NCBI RefSeq assembly: GCF_016905445.1
Contig: NZ_JAFEXF010000001.1
Location: 1-64,000 of the forward strand
Source of the DNA: Streptomyces sp. G44
GTDB lineage: Bacteria; Actinomycetota; Actinomycetes; Streptomycetales; Streptomycetaceae
Direction: 5' to 3'
Length of the DNA stretch: 64,000 nt
Below, piece after piece: positions 18,705-27,822 of the stretch (its first letter is position 1; each line of letters starts with the position of its first letter). The notes under the pieces were generated by a model. It worked only from the letters and a program-made list of their open reading frames with translations. It had not been told where the DNA came from and searched no databases. The position numbers were made by a program, and so were the translations under genes.

Positions 18705-19547
18705 TCAGGGGCGTTGCGCCGGGTCAGGGACGCGGCCGACGCCACCCCACTCGACCCAGTCCGTCGGCCGCAGGTGAGCGGGCGGCGGCGGAGAGTCGGG
18801 ACGCCAGTCGATGACGTCGCCCAGTCCGGGCGGCGTCTCGATCTCCAGGGAGTCGAAGTACCTGCGCACCTCGTGCGTCTCGCGTACGCGTCCCCAGTTG
18901 TCGTGCGTCGCCTTGGCCATCAGCCGGGTGACGCCGTCGCGTACGGCGGCGTCGTCGCTGACGAGTTGGCAGATGACGACGTAACTCCCGGGCACCAGCT
19001 GATCGGTGACGGCTCTGATGACGGCTGCCGGGTCGCGTTCGTCGTCCGTGTCGGGCAGGCAGTGCAGCACGGACACGAACAGGGCCGCCATCGGCTCGCC
19101 CCAGTCGAGGAAGCCCTCGGTGGCCTGCCGGATGTCGTGCGTACGGCGCATGTCGTAGTCGACGACCATGGTGTTCTCGTTGTCGTCCAGGGACGTGCGC
19201 GCGTGGGCGAGAACCATGGGGTCGTTGTCGACGTAGACCACTTTGGCGCCCGGCCGGACGCGCTGTGCGACCTCGTGCACATTGTCCTGGGTGGGCAGCC
19301 CGGAACCGTGGTCGAGGAATTGGGTGATCCGCTTCTCCGCCGCCAGGAAGCGCACGACGCGCCTGAGGAAGTCCCGGTTGCTGCGGGCGAGTTGCTGGGT
19401 GCTGGGGGCGATGGTCAGCAGCTCCTGGCAGGCCACGCGGTCGACCTCGTAGTTCTCCGTTCCCCCCAGGAGCCAGTCGTACATGCGCGCGGCGCTGGCG
19501 TTGCTGGTGTCGATGAAGTGAGTTTGGGGTTTCTCCCCGTTGTCCAT
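18705..19547 (-). CDS. SAM-dependent methyltransferase, DUF574 type
   Basis: About 280 aa, of the Streptomyces DUF574 (Methyltransf_19) family: NASAARMYDWLLGGTENYEV, FLDHGSGLPTQDNVHEVAQ and VVYVDNDPMVLAHAR are hallmarks. The N-terminal Asn/Tyr motif and the GSGLPT SAM site are intact. The start at 19547 (MDNGEKPQ) has GGAG seven bases upstream and is preferred to the ATG at 19559. The substrate of the family is not known. Confidence 0.85.
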   Translation of the reverse strand: MDNGEKPQTHFIDTSNASAARMYDWLLGGTENYEVDRVACQELLTIAPSTQQLARSNRDFLRRVVRFLAAEKRITQFLDHGSGLPTQDNVHEVAQRVRPGAKVVYVDNDPMVLAHARTSLDDNENTMVVDYDMRRTHDIRQATEGFLDWGEPMAALFVSVLHCLPDTDDERDPAAVIRAVTDQLVPGSYVVICQLVSDDAAVRDGVTRLMAKATHDNWGRVRETHEVRRYFDSLEIETPPGLGDVIDWRPDSPPPPAHLRPTDWVEWGGVGRVPDPAQRP

Positions 19548-19728
19548 GCGCGCTCCCATGAGCCCCGGTGCGGGCTGGTGTGGTGGATGGAAAGGCTCAT
19601 CCTAGGAGCGCCGCAAGCAGGCGGCTAGTCGCGCAAAAGTGTTCATCTGGCGGAGTGTTACGCTCCCGGGCGAGTGCGTTCACCGCCGGCGCACATCCGC
19701 TCTCCCGGCGAGAACGCGTCGCCTTGCA

Positions 19729-20163
19729 TCAGCCGAGAGAACGCCGCTCCTTGGCGAGCTCCCGCTCGGCACCGCGAAGCAGGGCTCGGCCCTCGCACCC
19801 GGCAAGGCCCATGAGGTGGGCGGCGTCGTCGACGGGTAATCCGAGATGGCGGTGCAGGAGCACGATGTCGGCCTGGTCGCCTCGCAGCACGGCGTGGAGC
19901 CGCGCCGCACCGGCCGTCTGCCGGTCGATCCGGGCACGCAGGTCTCTCCAGACGTGGGCAGCGGGGCTCGCACTGCCCAGCACTGCGACCCAGCGGGCAC
20001 CCACGGCGCCGAGCACAGCGTCGACGCAACGGCTCGCGGCCGCCGGGTCCGCCAACCGCGCCTCGGCGTACCGGAGGTACGCGTCGCGGTTGGCCTCGCA
20101 GAATGCCGCGAAGGGGAGCTGGAACCGCGGCGGGCAAGGCCCAGGGTAGCCGTGCTGGGTCAC
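19729..20163 (-). CDS. Sigma-70-like (ECF-like) short protein
   Basis: A 144-aa protein resembling short Streptomyces sigma-like proteins. The first half (FAAFCEANRDAYLRYAEARL) looks like sigma region 2. The second half (ADIVLLHRHLGLPVDDAAHL, MGLAGCEGRALLRGAERELA) looks like a region 4 helix-turn-helix. The GTG start at 20163 is chosen because AGGAGAG lies eight bases upstream; the frame itself stays open further. It may be a degenerate sigma factor or a regulator built from sigma domains. Confidence 0.55.
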   Translation of the reverse strand: MTQHGYPGPCPPRFQLPFAAFCEANRDAYLRYAEARLADPAAASRCVDAVLGAVGARWVAVLGSASPAAHVWRDLRARIDRQTAGAARLHAVLRGDQADIVLLHRHLGLPVDDAAHLMGLAGCEGRALLRGAERELAKERRSLG

Positions 20164-20384
20164 GTTCAACGCTCTCCTGTCCGGGGTACGCCCTGCTGGA
20201 GGTGCGGCCGCCGCCCGCCGAGAAGCCGCAAGGGCCGGTGGCCGGGACACAGCCTCGGGCAACCGCGCGCCGCCCGGACCGCTGGTGGGCACGCCGATGG
20301 GCGGAGCGGTGAGGTCGGGGCGCGGCGGAGGATGCCCGGTGAGTGCCTACGAAGGCTGCTGTTCATGCGTGGCGAAGCCCTCCG

Positions 20385-20897
20385 TCACTGTCCCTCGGGC
20401 CTGTTCTCGGTCTCGGCGCCGGACGGCGGCCGGTTCGTGCTTGTCCGCCGGGCCGGAGGCAGCGGTGCCCTGGCGGCCACCAGGCGGCGGACGCGTACGC
20501 CTCCCCACCGGGCCCGGGCAGACGCCGCGCTCAGCCCCGCCGCGGTGGCGACCTCCGACCACTCCCAGCCACGCCGGCGCGCGGCGTCGACCGCCATGGC
20601 AGCCAGGCATTCCGCGTCCTCGCGGAGACATGCGGTCAGTCGCAGCACCGTCGCCAACGCCGGCTCGTCGCTGCCGACGTCGTGCAACTGCCGGACGCGG
20701 GAGGTCAGCTCGCCGGTGACCGACCGCCATGCGTCGTCGGGCAGCGGCTCGGCCGCCCACCGTCCGCGGTCACGCCGGCGCTGTGCTCGGCCCCGGCATT
20801 TCCGGTCGCAGTAGTCTTTCGGGCGGCCGCCCTTTGTGGACTGCTCAATGCCCTTGCCGCAGAACGCGCATCGTGTCCTTGGCGGTGGTTCTGCCAT
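20385..20897 (-). CDS. Zinc-finger helix-turn-helix protein
   Basis: A 170-aa protein. An N-terminal zinc-finger-like motif (CAFCGKGIEQ ... KDYCDRKCRGRAQ) is followed by a helical region and a helix-turn-helix-like segment (WEWSEVATAAGLSAASARAR). Proteins of this layout are common in Streptomyces. Start ATG 20897 follows AGGGA. It is probably a DNA-binding regulator; the target is unknown. Confidence 0.6.
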   Translation of the reverse strand: MAEPPPRTRCAFCGKGIEQSTKGGRPKDYCDRKCRGRAQRRRDRGRWAAEPLPDDAWRSVTGELTSRVRQLHDVGSDEPALATVLRLTACLREDAECLAAMAVDAARRRGWEWSEVATAAGLSAASARARWGGVRVRRLVAARAPLPPARRTSTNRPPSGAETENRPEGQ

Positions 20898-21613
20898 CGG
20901 AGAGTCCCTTTCGCTGGCCCAGCATGTGGTCGCCCGCCTCACGGAGGCGGCCTCGCGGGTGAAGGGCGGCCACAGCTCACGAGCGCGCTGCTGGGCACGT
21001 TCCATCCTCTTCCGGGTCGGCGATGACCTCACAGCCGGTCGTCGAGCGGCTGCAAGCGGTCACGCCACCATATCTTCCTATCAAGCCGATTCGCTGAGCA
21101 ATTCATCGGCTTCCCCTGCTGCAAAGCTGTCCCTCATGCAACTTCGCTCACGAGTGACATTCCTGGCTCATTTCCTAAGCTTTTATTAAGCGCTTGCTGC
21201 CATTATTTTTTTGCTTTGTGTCCGAAGCGGAGTGGAGTCCTGCTCGTCATTGACTTGTGGTTGCTCAAAGCGCAGGTGGGAAGCCAGGCGAAGTGTCTTC
21301 CCCCGCGCGGCACGAACAAGCACAAGCGGAATACTTCCCTCCACCCCCGAGGCTCGTGCATACGGGAAACCAGCAAACACACGAAAGCGAATTCAGCCCT
21401 CGCGGCCGGAGCGAACGGTGCGCTGCCGGTCCACAGTCCGCCGAGGAGCAGGCAGGTTTCCGCAGCGATCCCGAAGCGGCGCCTTCGCACTGCAAACACG
21501 CGGATATCCCTCGTGTACCGGAGGGAGTTCATCGGGAACGTGACGTGCGACTCGATTAGGTCGCGCGATCGACTGCCGCACGGACCGAGGCGAGCACGTC
21601 CCGAGCCCGGACC

Positions 21614-21660
21614 GCGGGCCTCGTCGTGACGCGGGCCTCGTCGTGGCGCGGGCCTCGTTG
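21614..21660. repeat. 17-bp tandem repeat, about 2.8 copies
   Basis: GCGGGCCTCGTCGTGAC is followed directly by GCGGGCCTCGTCGTGGC and by a partial third copy GCGGGCCTCGTTG. There are no spacers, so it is a simple tandem repeat and not a CRISPR array. Confidence 0.75.
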
Positions 21661-21680
21661 TAGGGTGGCGAGACAGCCCT

Positions 21681-21698
21681 TGACCTGCGAAAGCGCAG
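21681..21698 (+). repeat. 18-bp direct repeat, left copy
   Basis: TGACCTGCGAAAGCGCAG here recurs with one mismatch at 46117-46134 (TGACCTGCGAAAACGCAG). The two copies lie just outside the truncated panD and the truncated tRNA-Arg. It also forms a small hairpin. It may be part of an attachment-related sequence or only a common intergenic hairpin. Confidence 0.5.
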
Positions 21699-21727
21699 GC
21701 AGGGAGCCTACTTCTGGGAGTGTCCCG

Positions 21728-21760
21728 ATGCTGCGCACCATGTTCAAGTCCAAGATCTAG
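21728..21760 (+). pseudogene. panD: panD 5' remnant (aspartate 1-decarboxylase), left element junction
   Basis: ATG at 21728, preceded by GGGAG at 21716-21720, encodes MLRTMFKSKI and then a TAG stop at 21758. MLRT-(M/L)-(F/L)-KSKI is the conserved N-terminus of actinobacterial PanD, which should continue HRATVT. The sequence after codon 10 is unrelated, and the rest of panD is nowhere in this window. An integrase gene starts 156 bp downstream. This is therefore most simply the left junction of an element that integrated inside panD near its 5' end. Confidence 0.75.
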
Positions 21761-21805
21761 CATTTGGACGTCTGCGCAGGTCAGGGGCATGATAGGGGCC
21801 CCTCG

Positions 21806-21857
21806 GGTCAGCAAAAGGTCAGCATGCGTCGCAGCTCTGTCTCCGCTTGCTGACCTT
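21806..21857. repeat. GGTCAGCA repeats upstream of the integrase (attP-type arms or operator)
   Basis: GGTCAGCA occurs at 21806-21813, again within AAGGTCAGCA at 21815-21824, and the latter is perfectly inverted as TGCTGACCTT at 21848-21857. Repeated and inverted sites between a junction and a tyrosine integrase fit recombinase arm sites or an autoregulatory operator. Confidence 0.55.
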
Positions 21858-21915
21858 CCGCCCTCTGCGCAGCGACTGTGCATGGTTCCTCGCTCCCGCT
21901 TGGAAGGTTCGACAC

Positions 21916-23052
21916 GTGGCTCGACAGCTCGCCCGCGGCATGGGCTCCTTCTTCAAGGAATGTGACTGCGCCAAGCCCACCCGCTGCCCGCACCCGTACA
22001 CGATTCGCTTCAGGGACGCGCTCGGCAAGCAGCGCGAGGAGTCCGGGTACGACACGCAGGACGACGCGATCGAGCGCCTTACGGAGATCTACAAAGAGAA
22101 GAAGAGCACGGCGCCATCCGTCGCCGAGGCCCGCCGTGAAATGGGCCAGCAGACGGTCGAGGAATACGCGAAGCAGTGGCGACCCCGGCAGCGCAAGATG
22201 ACGGAGTACTCCACGGGCGAGCACGTCGACAGCTCGATCAACGTGCACATCGTTCCCCGCCTCGGATCGCGAAAGCTGAACTCGGTCACGCCGATCGTCG
22301 TCGAGCGCTTCTTGGACGAACTGGAGACCGACAAGGTCGGCCGCGGAAATCAGGTGAACATATTCCGCACCCTGAAGGCCATCTTGCGAGACGCTTACGG
22401 CAAGGGCGCTATGGCAGACGACCCGGTGAAGGGCGTCCAAGAGCCGGAGTACGTTCGCGAGAAGGTGGTAATCCCGTCCCTCACCTACGTGAAGAAGGCG
22501 CTGACTGTCGCCGACGAAGATCTCGCGCTTGAGATCGTCATGATGGTCGGCTGCGGCCTGCGCAACGGTGAGGCCCGGGCGGTGAACGTCAACAATATTG
22601 TGGCGGACGACGTCTACAGGGTGCACGAGCAGATCCACTCCAACACGCACAAGCCGGCGAAACTGAAGCACCGCAAGGCGGGCGAGTTCAGGGAGGTTCC
22701 ACTCCCACGCTCCGTGAAGGAGGCGTTGGAGCGCTACGCGGAGCAGCACGGCACCACCAAGGACGGCTACCTGCTGCGCGGCCCGAGCGGCTACTACACG
22801 GAGCCGATGGAACGCCGTCGTGTGCAGAGACTCTTCAAAGACCTCCCCGCGGAGAACGGCGTCGGTATGTACGGCTTCCGGCACTATTTCGCCTCGAACG
22901 CGCTCGGGAGCGGCATACCCATCACCGACGTCGCCGAATGGATGGGGCACAAGTCCATCGAGGAGACGTATCGAACCTACCGGCACCTGATGCCGGGGAG
23001 CATCACCAAGGCCGCCCGCATTTTGGATGCCGGCCTCTGGGAAGCGGCCTGA
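21916..23052 (+). CDS. int: Tyrosine site-specific integrase
   Basis: This 378-aa tyrosine recombinase has an Arm/SAM-like N-terminal part (TVEEYAKQWRPRQRKMTEYS ... NVHIVPRLGSRKLNSVTP) and a C-terminal catalytic domain. Catalytic residues visible are R216 (GCGLRNGEA), R322 in YGFRHYF (the usual first His of HxxR is Tyr), H345 in WMGHKS, and nucleophile Y355 (Y352 is the alternative). The GTG at 21916 follows GGAAGG. It lies immediately right of the panD junction and is the obvious enzyme for that insertion. GC content looks lower than in the backbone. Confidence 0.92.
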   Translation: MARQLARGMGSFFKECDCAKPTRCPHPYTIRFRDALGKQREESGYDTQDDAIERLTEIYKEKKSTAPSVAEARREMGQQTVEEYAKQWRPRQRKMTEYSTGEHVDSSINVHIVPRLGSRKLNSVTPIVVERFLDELETDKVGRGNQVNIFRTLKAILRDAYGKGAMADDPVKGVQEPEYVREKVVIPSLTYVKKALTVADEDLALEIVMMVGCGLRNGEARAVNVNNIVADDVYRVHEQIHSNTHKPAKLKHRKAGEFREVPLPRSVKEALERYAEQHGTTKDGYLLRGPSGYYTEPMERRRVQRLFKDLPAENGVGMYGFRHYFASNALGSGIPITDVAEWMGHKSIEETYRTYRHLMPGSITKAARILDAGLWEAA

Positions 23053-23316
23053 TTCGTCCCGGGCGCGGACCCGCTCCTCAGTCTGGCTGGGCCACCGCGG
23101 AGGGGCCGTTCCTGTGGGGATCAGTGGGTGGTGGCGGGGTGCAAGCTGCCACGAGCCCAGGGCTAGGCGTTCCGGATGGCCGTCACCGTGGCCGGTCCTG
23201 CTCCACGGCGGAGAGCCCCAGCATGTGGCCGCTGCTCAGCTTGATCGCAGGGCCGCTCAAGGGTCAGCACAGGGCCGACAGAGGTGCTTGTCAGTGGGCG
23301 CTGAGAGGATGGGGGA

Positions 23317-26300
23317 GTGGCAGGTTATGTGTTTGGCTTTGAGGTTCCTCGGGTGTGCAGGGTACGCGGGGAACGTGCCGCCGCCGAAGATCTGATCCCG
23401 CAGGTCGCCGAGGCGTTTCGTGCGGATGATGATCACGTGGTCAGGGAGGCCGGGCGGCTTCGTGAGGGAGCCCTGGCGCTTCCCTCTGTGGTCGCGGCGG
23501 CGGGCGCGATGATCGTGCTGGGGGAGCCGGGCGCCGGGAAGACTTCCGTGCTGACACAGCTCACAGATCGGCTGCCCCGCGTCGTTGTCGATGCTTGGGA
23601 CGGAGACTCCGACGCGTGCCTCTGGGTGACGGGTGGTGACCTCACCGAGCTCTCTTACCAGGAGGAGCTTGGAAACCATCTTGCCTCCTTGCCTCCGGAG
23701 GGAGGCGCCACCGGGTGTGGTGGAGTTCTGACGGTAGTCCTGGACCAGGCTGATGAGAGCCCACTTCTGCCGTACCTGCCGAGGCGGTTGAGAAGGTCGC
23801 TCAGTGGCCGGGATCTCAGCCGGGTTCGGTTTCTCATGGCCTGCCGCACGGCCGACTATCCGGCGACGTTGACGCCTGTGCTGTCCGGCGCTTTCGGTGC
23901 CTGTTGGTGCGTTGACCTCGCTCCGTTGAGTCGGCAGGAGGCTGTGGCGCTGGCTGACAGCGCCGGCGTGCCGGGTGAAGACTTGGTGGCGGCGGCTGAG
24001 GCGGCGGGTGCCGCCGCGCTGGCCGGCGTACCGCTGACCTTGGAACTGCTGGTCATGACCTACCGGGCTGACGGCCAGCTGCACGGGCTGCCAGAAGAGT
24101 TGTTTGCTCGCGGTGTGGCACGGCTTGCTGAAGACCGCGACGCTCGCCGACTTAAGAAGTCCCTGATCACCACGGCCCCGCAGCGACTGGTGGTAGCGGG
24201 ACGCGTGGCCGCGTGGATGCTGCTGTCCGGCCACCGCACCGTTTGGCGCGGTGCCACCTTCGAGGCTGGCGCATACGACCTGGCGGGCGAGCTACTGGCG
24301 GGTGGAAAGGAGCGAACCGCTTCTGGTCCGTTCGAGGTGACGCCCCAGGTGGTCGAGGAATGCCTGGCTACCGCGCTGTTCACAGCACCGGACGACGATA
24401 GGGTGGCCTTCCGGCACTCTTCCGTAGCGGCCTACCTTGTTGCCCGGTATCTGACCGATCGGAAGACCACGCCGCGGCAGCTGGAAAACCTCTTCCTGAT
24501 CGGCTCACCGGACGGAGAGACGGCAACAATCCCAGCACCTCTGCGGGAGACCGCCGCCTGGTTGGTGGCCATGAACCCCTCTGCCAGCAGCTGGCTGGCA
24601 ACCGCCGATCCGGAAAGCCTGGCGGTTCACAGCGCTCTGGTCCGTTCCGACGAGGTCCGCCGACTGACCGTGAGCAGGCTGCTGGAACGTGCAGCACAGG
24701 TCGAACTGAGCGACACAAGATGGCAGCTCTCTCGCTGGGACCTGCGCCATCCTGGGCTCGCTGACCAGCTCGCCGACGTGCTGGAGACGGCCCCCGGCGA
24801 AGGCGCGGCCGACTGGCAGACCACAGCGCGAATCCGCCTGGCGATCCAGCTGGCCCAGGAGGCCGGCACGGCTCACCCCAGGTTGGCTGATGCGCTGCTG
24901 GGGCTGGTGAGGAACGACGCGTGGCACCAGACGGAACGTCGTCTGGCGGCGCGCGCCGCGTTCACGTGTGACCCAGGCCGTGCCGCGCCTGTCCTCGCTG
25001 GGACTCTCGACTCGCTATCCGATCTCTCCTACGCCGAGCGTGTGGACCCCGAGCACGAGCTGCGAGGCACCCTGCTGAGCCTGCTCTGGCCGTACCATCT
25101 GGACGCCGCGACGATGCTGTCTGCCCTTCGCCCACCGTCCCCAGACCTTTACGGCAACTTCGCCCACTTCTTGAGGAGCATGCCCCAGCAGTGCAGGGAC
25201 GAGGATCTGTCCGAGCTTCTGGCTTGGACACATAGAGCGATCCTCCAGCCGGACAGTGGCTTCGTCTTCACTCATGACCGTTTCGAGATCTCGCTGATCA
25301 ACGGGGTGATCGATCGTGCGCTCCGGGCCCCGGAAGCGGATCAGCACACGGGCACCTTGGCGAAGATCATCATCTGTCTCCTCCGTGACCACCACAAGGT
25401 CGAGGTCCCGGACTGCCTGCAACCCGACGAGCACGGGCACGAAACCCAGGAGACTCAGTCACTGCGCAGGCTTCTGACCCAAGCCCTCGTCACGGAAGCC
25501 GTGCGGGCAAATTTCGACCCGCGGGAAGCGGCCTGCCTGATCGCGTACGACTGGGAACGCCGACCATCGCTGCGGCTCGACGGACCCTCGGCCCCCGAGC
25601 CAGCAATCCGCCACCAGCTTGTGGACCGGAAGGACTTCCCGTGGATGCTGGAGCAGACGGCCCAGGCAGCGGCGTCCGGCGACCATGCGCACATCCAGGT
25701 CTACGGCGAGCTGGCCTCCTGCACATTTCCTCCTGACGACCACCATGCATTCGAACTGGCCTATGACGACAAGCACCCGGCATGGCCATATGTGCGTTTT
25801 TTCTACGAGGCGATAGCCCTCGACAGTCCTCTCGCTCAGGCGCTCCGCCGCAACCACAGTGCCGGCAAGAAGCATTGGCCGGAAGCAGCGGATTTCATGG
25901 CCGAGCAAGTGCGGCTCCTCGGTGAGGCTAGGAAGGGGGACAACGACAGTCTGGGGCAGTTCGTATGGAACCTACGCGTGGACCCGCGGACGGGAAGGCT
26001 GGTGCAGGACGCATCGGACGCCATGTCAACCTGGCCGGGTGCCGTTGCCCTCGACGACGATCTGACGGACCTCCCTGAGCTAGCCCTTCGCTATCTCACA
26101 ACCGAACAAGACCACGCAGATTCCTGGCTGCAACACTCGCGCCGCAACAAGTGCTCATGGGCCGGGTACGCCCTGCTGACCGAATTCCACCGAGCAAACC
26201 GCCTGTTCGAACTGCCCCCGTCGGTGTGGGGCTCGTGGACCGCCGCGCTTCTGACCGAGTACCTGGGAATGTCGACGAGCTACATGGAACCCGCACGGGT

Positions 26301-27822
26301 GGACCTGCTGCGCCTTGCAGCCCGTCACGCCCCTGAGTCTTTGGCTCTGCGCGTCACCCAGGCAGCTCGCGCCGCGCTCACGACAGGCCGACAGCCCATC
26401 GAACTGAACCCCATCGATCCGCGCTGGGCTGCGGAATTGCGCACGGCCATAGAGCACCTTGCCACGGAACTTTCCACCTGCCTCGAGCTCGTGCCCAACG
26501 CGGCGGACAGGGCCGAAGCAGGCTCACCAGCAAGCGAAGACCAGCCCATACGCCTGCCCGAGAGCGATGAGGCACGCGAGGCCGCGCTGCGGACCTGGCA
26601 CAGCACCCTGGCCTCTCTCCTCACAACCGACAGCAGAATCGTGCTTGGCATCATTGACAGCACCCTCGACGGGGAAACCCCGCTTGCCACCCGAGCCGCA
26701 GTTCTCGCCGCGCAGGCCCTGCTGACTGCAGACGCTGAGACGTACTGGCCACGTGTCAAGGAATTCACGGCAACCGACCCCGAGCTCGGTCGGAGACTGG
26801 CCGAAGCGTGCGCCAGGACTGAGACGGAGCGAATCCAAAGCTCCCTCAGTGAGGCCGGTGTTGGCGACCTGTACCTGTGGCTCAGCGGGTTGTACGACCC
26901 CGAAGAGGACCGGCCCCTTCGCGGCGCGCGCTGGATCGACGCTGATGAACAAGCCCGAGAATGGAGAGACCGCCTACTTCCTGAGCTAAGTCGACGAGCC
27001 ACGTCTGAGGCCGTCCATCAACTGCGTCAACTCGCGGCCCAATACCCCAATCGGCTGGCCATCGCCGCAGCACTCGTCGCGGCGACCAAGCAACATGCTG
27101 CTGCGAGCTGGAGTCAAGTGCGCACAGAGGACGTAATACAGCTCCTGCAGGACCCAGCTCGGCGCGTCATCCGCACCACCACAGACCTCTTGGACACGGT
27201 GCAGGAGGCCCTTGAGGACATGAGTCAGGACCTTCCCGCACACTGCGAACTGCTATGGGACCGTACACCGGGGAAGTCTCCTCGAAAGCCGTCCGCAGAC
27301 AACCCGACAATCCCCGACGTCTGGCGCCCCAAACCCGAAGCAGCCCTGTGTGCCTACCTCACGCACGAGCTGAGTCTGAGGCTGGCCGGTCACCGCGTCG
27401 CAATCAACCGTGAGGTGCTGATCCATCCCACCGATCCATATGGTGCCGGCGACCGCACTGACCTCCTCATCGAGGCGCTGCTCTCACCGGGTGACGACCC
27501 CAACATCGCTTCGAGGGAGTCCATAAAACTGGTCATCGAGGTCAAGGGTTCCTGGAACGATGAAGTGCCCACGGCTCAAAGGGAACAGCTGGTGGGCCGG
27601 TATCTACCCGAAGCCGGGACGGACGCAGGCATCTACATCGTCGGCTGGTATCCCATCGATCTTTGGACTGCCACAGGGGACAGCCGTAAGACCCAGGCGA
27701 GGAAGCTCCAGCCTGACAAGCTGCTGGTCGATCTGCTGGACCAAGCGGCGATCCTCTCCCAGGCAGGCGATGTTCACGTTCGGCCCATGGTGATCAACGT
27801 TCCGCGCCCCCACAAGCAGTAG
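23317..27822 (+). CDS. NACHT-like STAND NTPase with C-terminal PD-(D/E)XK nuclease (candidate defence protein)
   Basis: A 1501-aa protein. The N-terminal NTPase has Walker A GEPGAGKTS (69-77), a Walker B-like VVLDQAD near 145, and a NACHT-type VAFRHSSVAAYLVARYL segment near 370. About 900 residues of alpha-helical repeat character follow. The C-terminus (about 1345-1475) is a PD-(D/E)XK nuclease: D1382 in DRTDLLIEAL, then E1408 and K1410 in VIEVKGSWN. No membrane segments are seen. The order NTPase-repeat-nuclease is the reverse of classical Avs proteins. It stands alone 264 bp after the integrase, with visibly lower GC than the backbone. The GTG start at 23317 abuts GGGGGAG; GTG 23329 is possible. 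A role in anti-phage defence is inferred. Confidence 0.75.
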   Translation: MAGYVFGFEVPRVCRVRGERAAAEDLIPQVAEAFRADDDHVVREAGRLREGALALPSVVAAAGAMIVLGEPGAGKTSVLTQLTDRLPRVVVDAWDGDSDACLWVTGGDLTELSYQEELGNHLASLPPEGGATGCGGVLTVVLDQADESPLLPYLPRRLRRSLSGRDLSRVRFLMACRTADYPATLTPVLSGAFGACWCVDLAPLSRQEAVALADSAGVPGEDLVAAAEAAGAAALAGVPLTLELLVMTYRADGQLHGLPEELFARGVARLAEDRDARRLKKSLITTAPQRLVVAGRVAAWMLLSGHRTVWRGATFEAGAYDLAGELLAGGKERTASGPFEVTPQVVEECLATALFTAPDDDRVAFRHSSVAAYLVARYLTDRKTTPRQLENLFLIGSPDGETATIPAPLRETAAWLVAMNPSASSWLATADPESLAVHSALVRSDEVRRLTVSRLLERAAQVELSDTRWQLSRWDLRHPGLADQLADVLETAPGEGAADWQTTARIRLAIQLAQEAGTAHPRLADALLGLVRNDAWHQTERRLAARAAFTCDPGRAAPVLAGTLDSLSDLSYAERVDPEHELRGTLLSLLWPYHLDAATMLSALRPPSPDLYGNFAHFLRSMPQQCRDEDLSELLAWTHRAILQPDSGFVFTHDRFEISLINGVIDRALRAPEADQHTGTLAKIIICLLRDHHKVEVPDCLQPDEHGHETQETQSLRRLLTQALVTEAVRANFDPREAACLIAYDWERRPSLRLDGPSAPEPAIRHQLVDRKDFPWMLEQTAQAAASGDHAHIQVYGELASCTFPPDDHHAFELAYDDKHPAWPYVRFFYEAIALDSPLAQALRRNHSAGKKHWPEAADFMAEQVRLLGEARKGDNDSLGQFVWNLRVDPRTGRLVQDASDAMSTWPGAVALDDDLTDLPELALRYLTTEQDHADSWLQHSRRNKCSWAGYALLTEFHRANRLFELPPSVWGSWTAALLTEYLGMSTSYMEPARVDLLRLAARHAPESLALRVTQAARAALTTGRQPIELNPIDPRWAAELRTAIEHLATELSTCLELVPNAADRAEAGSPASEDQPIRLPESDEAREAALRTWHSTLASLLTTDSRIVLGIIDSTLDGETPLATRAAVLAAQALLTADAETYWPRVKEFTATDPELGRRLAEACARTETERIQSSLSEAGVGDLYLWLSGLYDPEEDRPLRGARWIDADEQAREWRDRLLPELSRRATSEAVHQLRQLAAQYPNRLAIAAALVAATKQHAAASWSQVRTEDVIQLLQDPARRVIRTTTDLLDTVQEALEDMSQDLPAHCELLWDRTPGKSPRKPSADNPTIPDVWRPKPEAALCAYLTHELSLRLAGHRVAINREVLIHPTDPYGAGDRTDLLIEALLSPGDDPNIASRESIKLVIEVKGSWNDEVPTAQREQLVGRYLPEAGTDAGIYIVGWYPIDLWTATGDSRKTQARKLQPDKLLVDLLDQAAILSQAGDVHVRPMVINVPRPHKQ

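Larger units (their letters stand above)
20898..21727. other. Gene-poor, locally AT-richer stretch left of the integration site
   Basis: No convincing gene is seen in about 830 bp. Short frames on both strands lack family similarity and Streptomyces codon bias. The part near 21170-21230 is unusually AT-rich. A 17-bp tandem repeat lies at 21614-21660, and a small hairpin (CCTGCG-aaag-CGCAGG) at 21685-21700 precedes the panD remnant, so 21.6-21.73 kb probably contains the old panD upstream region. Confidence 0.5.

Noticed and set aside
21614..21660. CRISPR array
   Set aside because: The 17-bp units are directly adjacent with no spacers and there are no cas genes.
21203..21883. 226-aa minus-strand frame left of the integrase
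   Set aside because: It reads through the panD remnant and the repeat region, has no family motifs and no Streptomyces codon bias.
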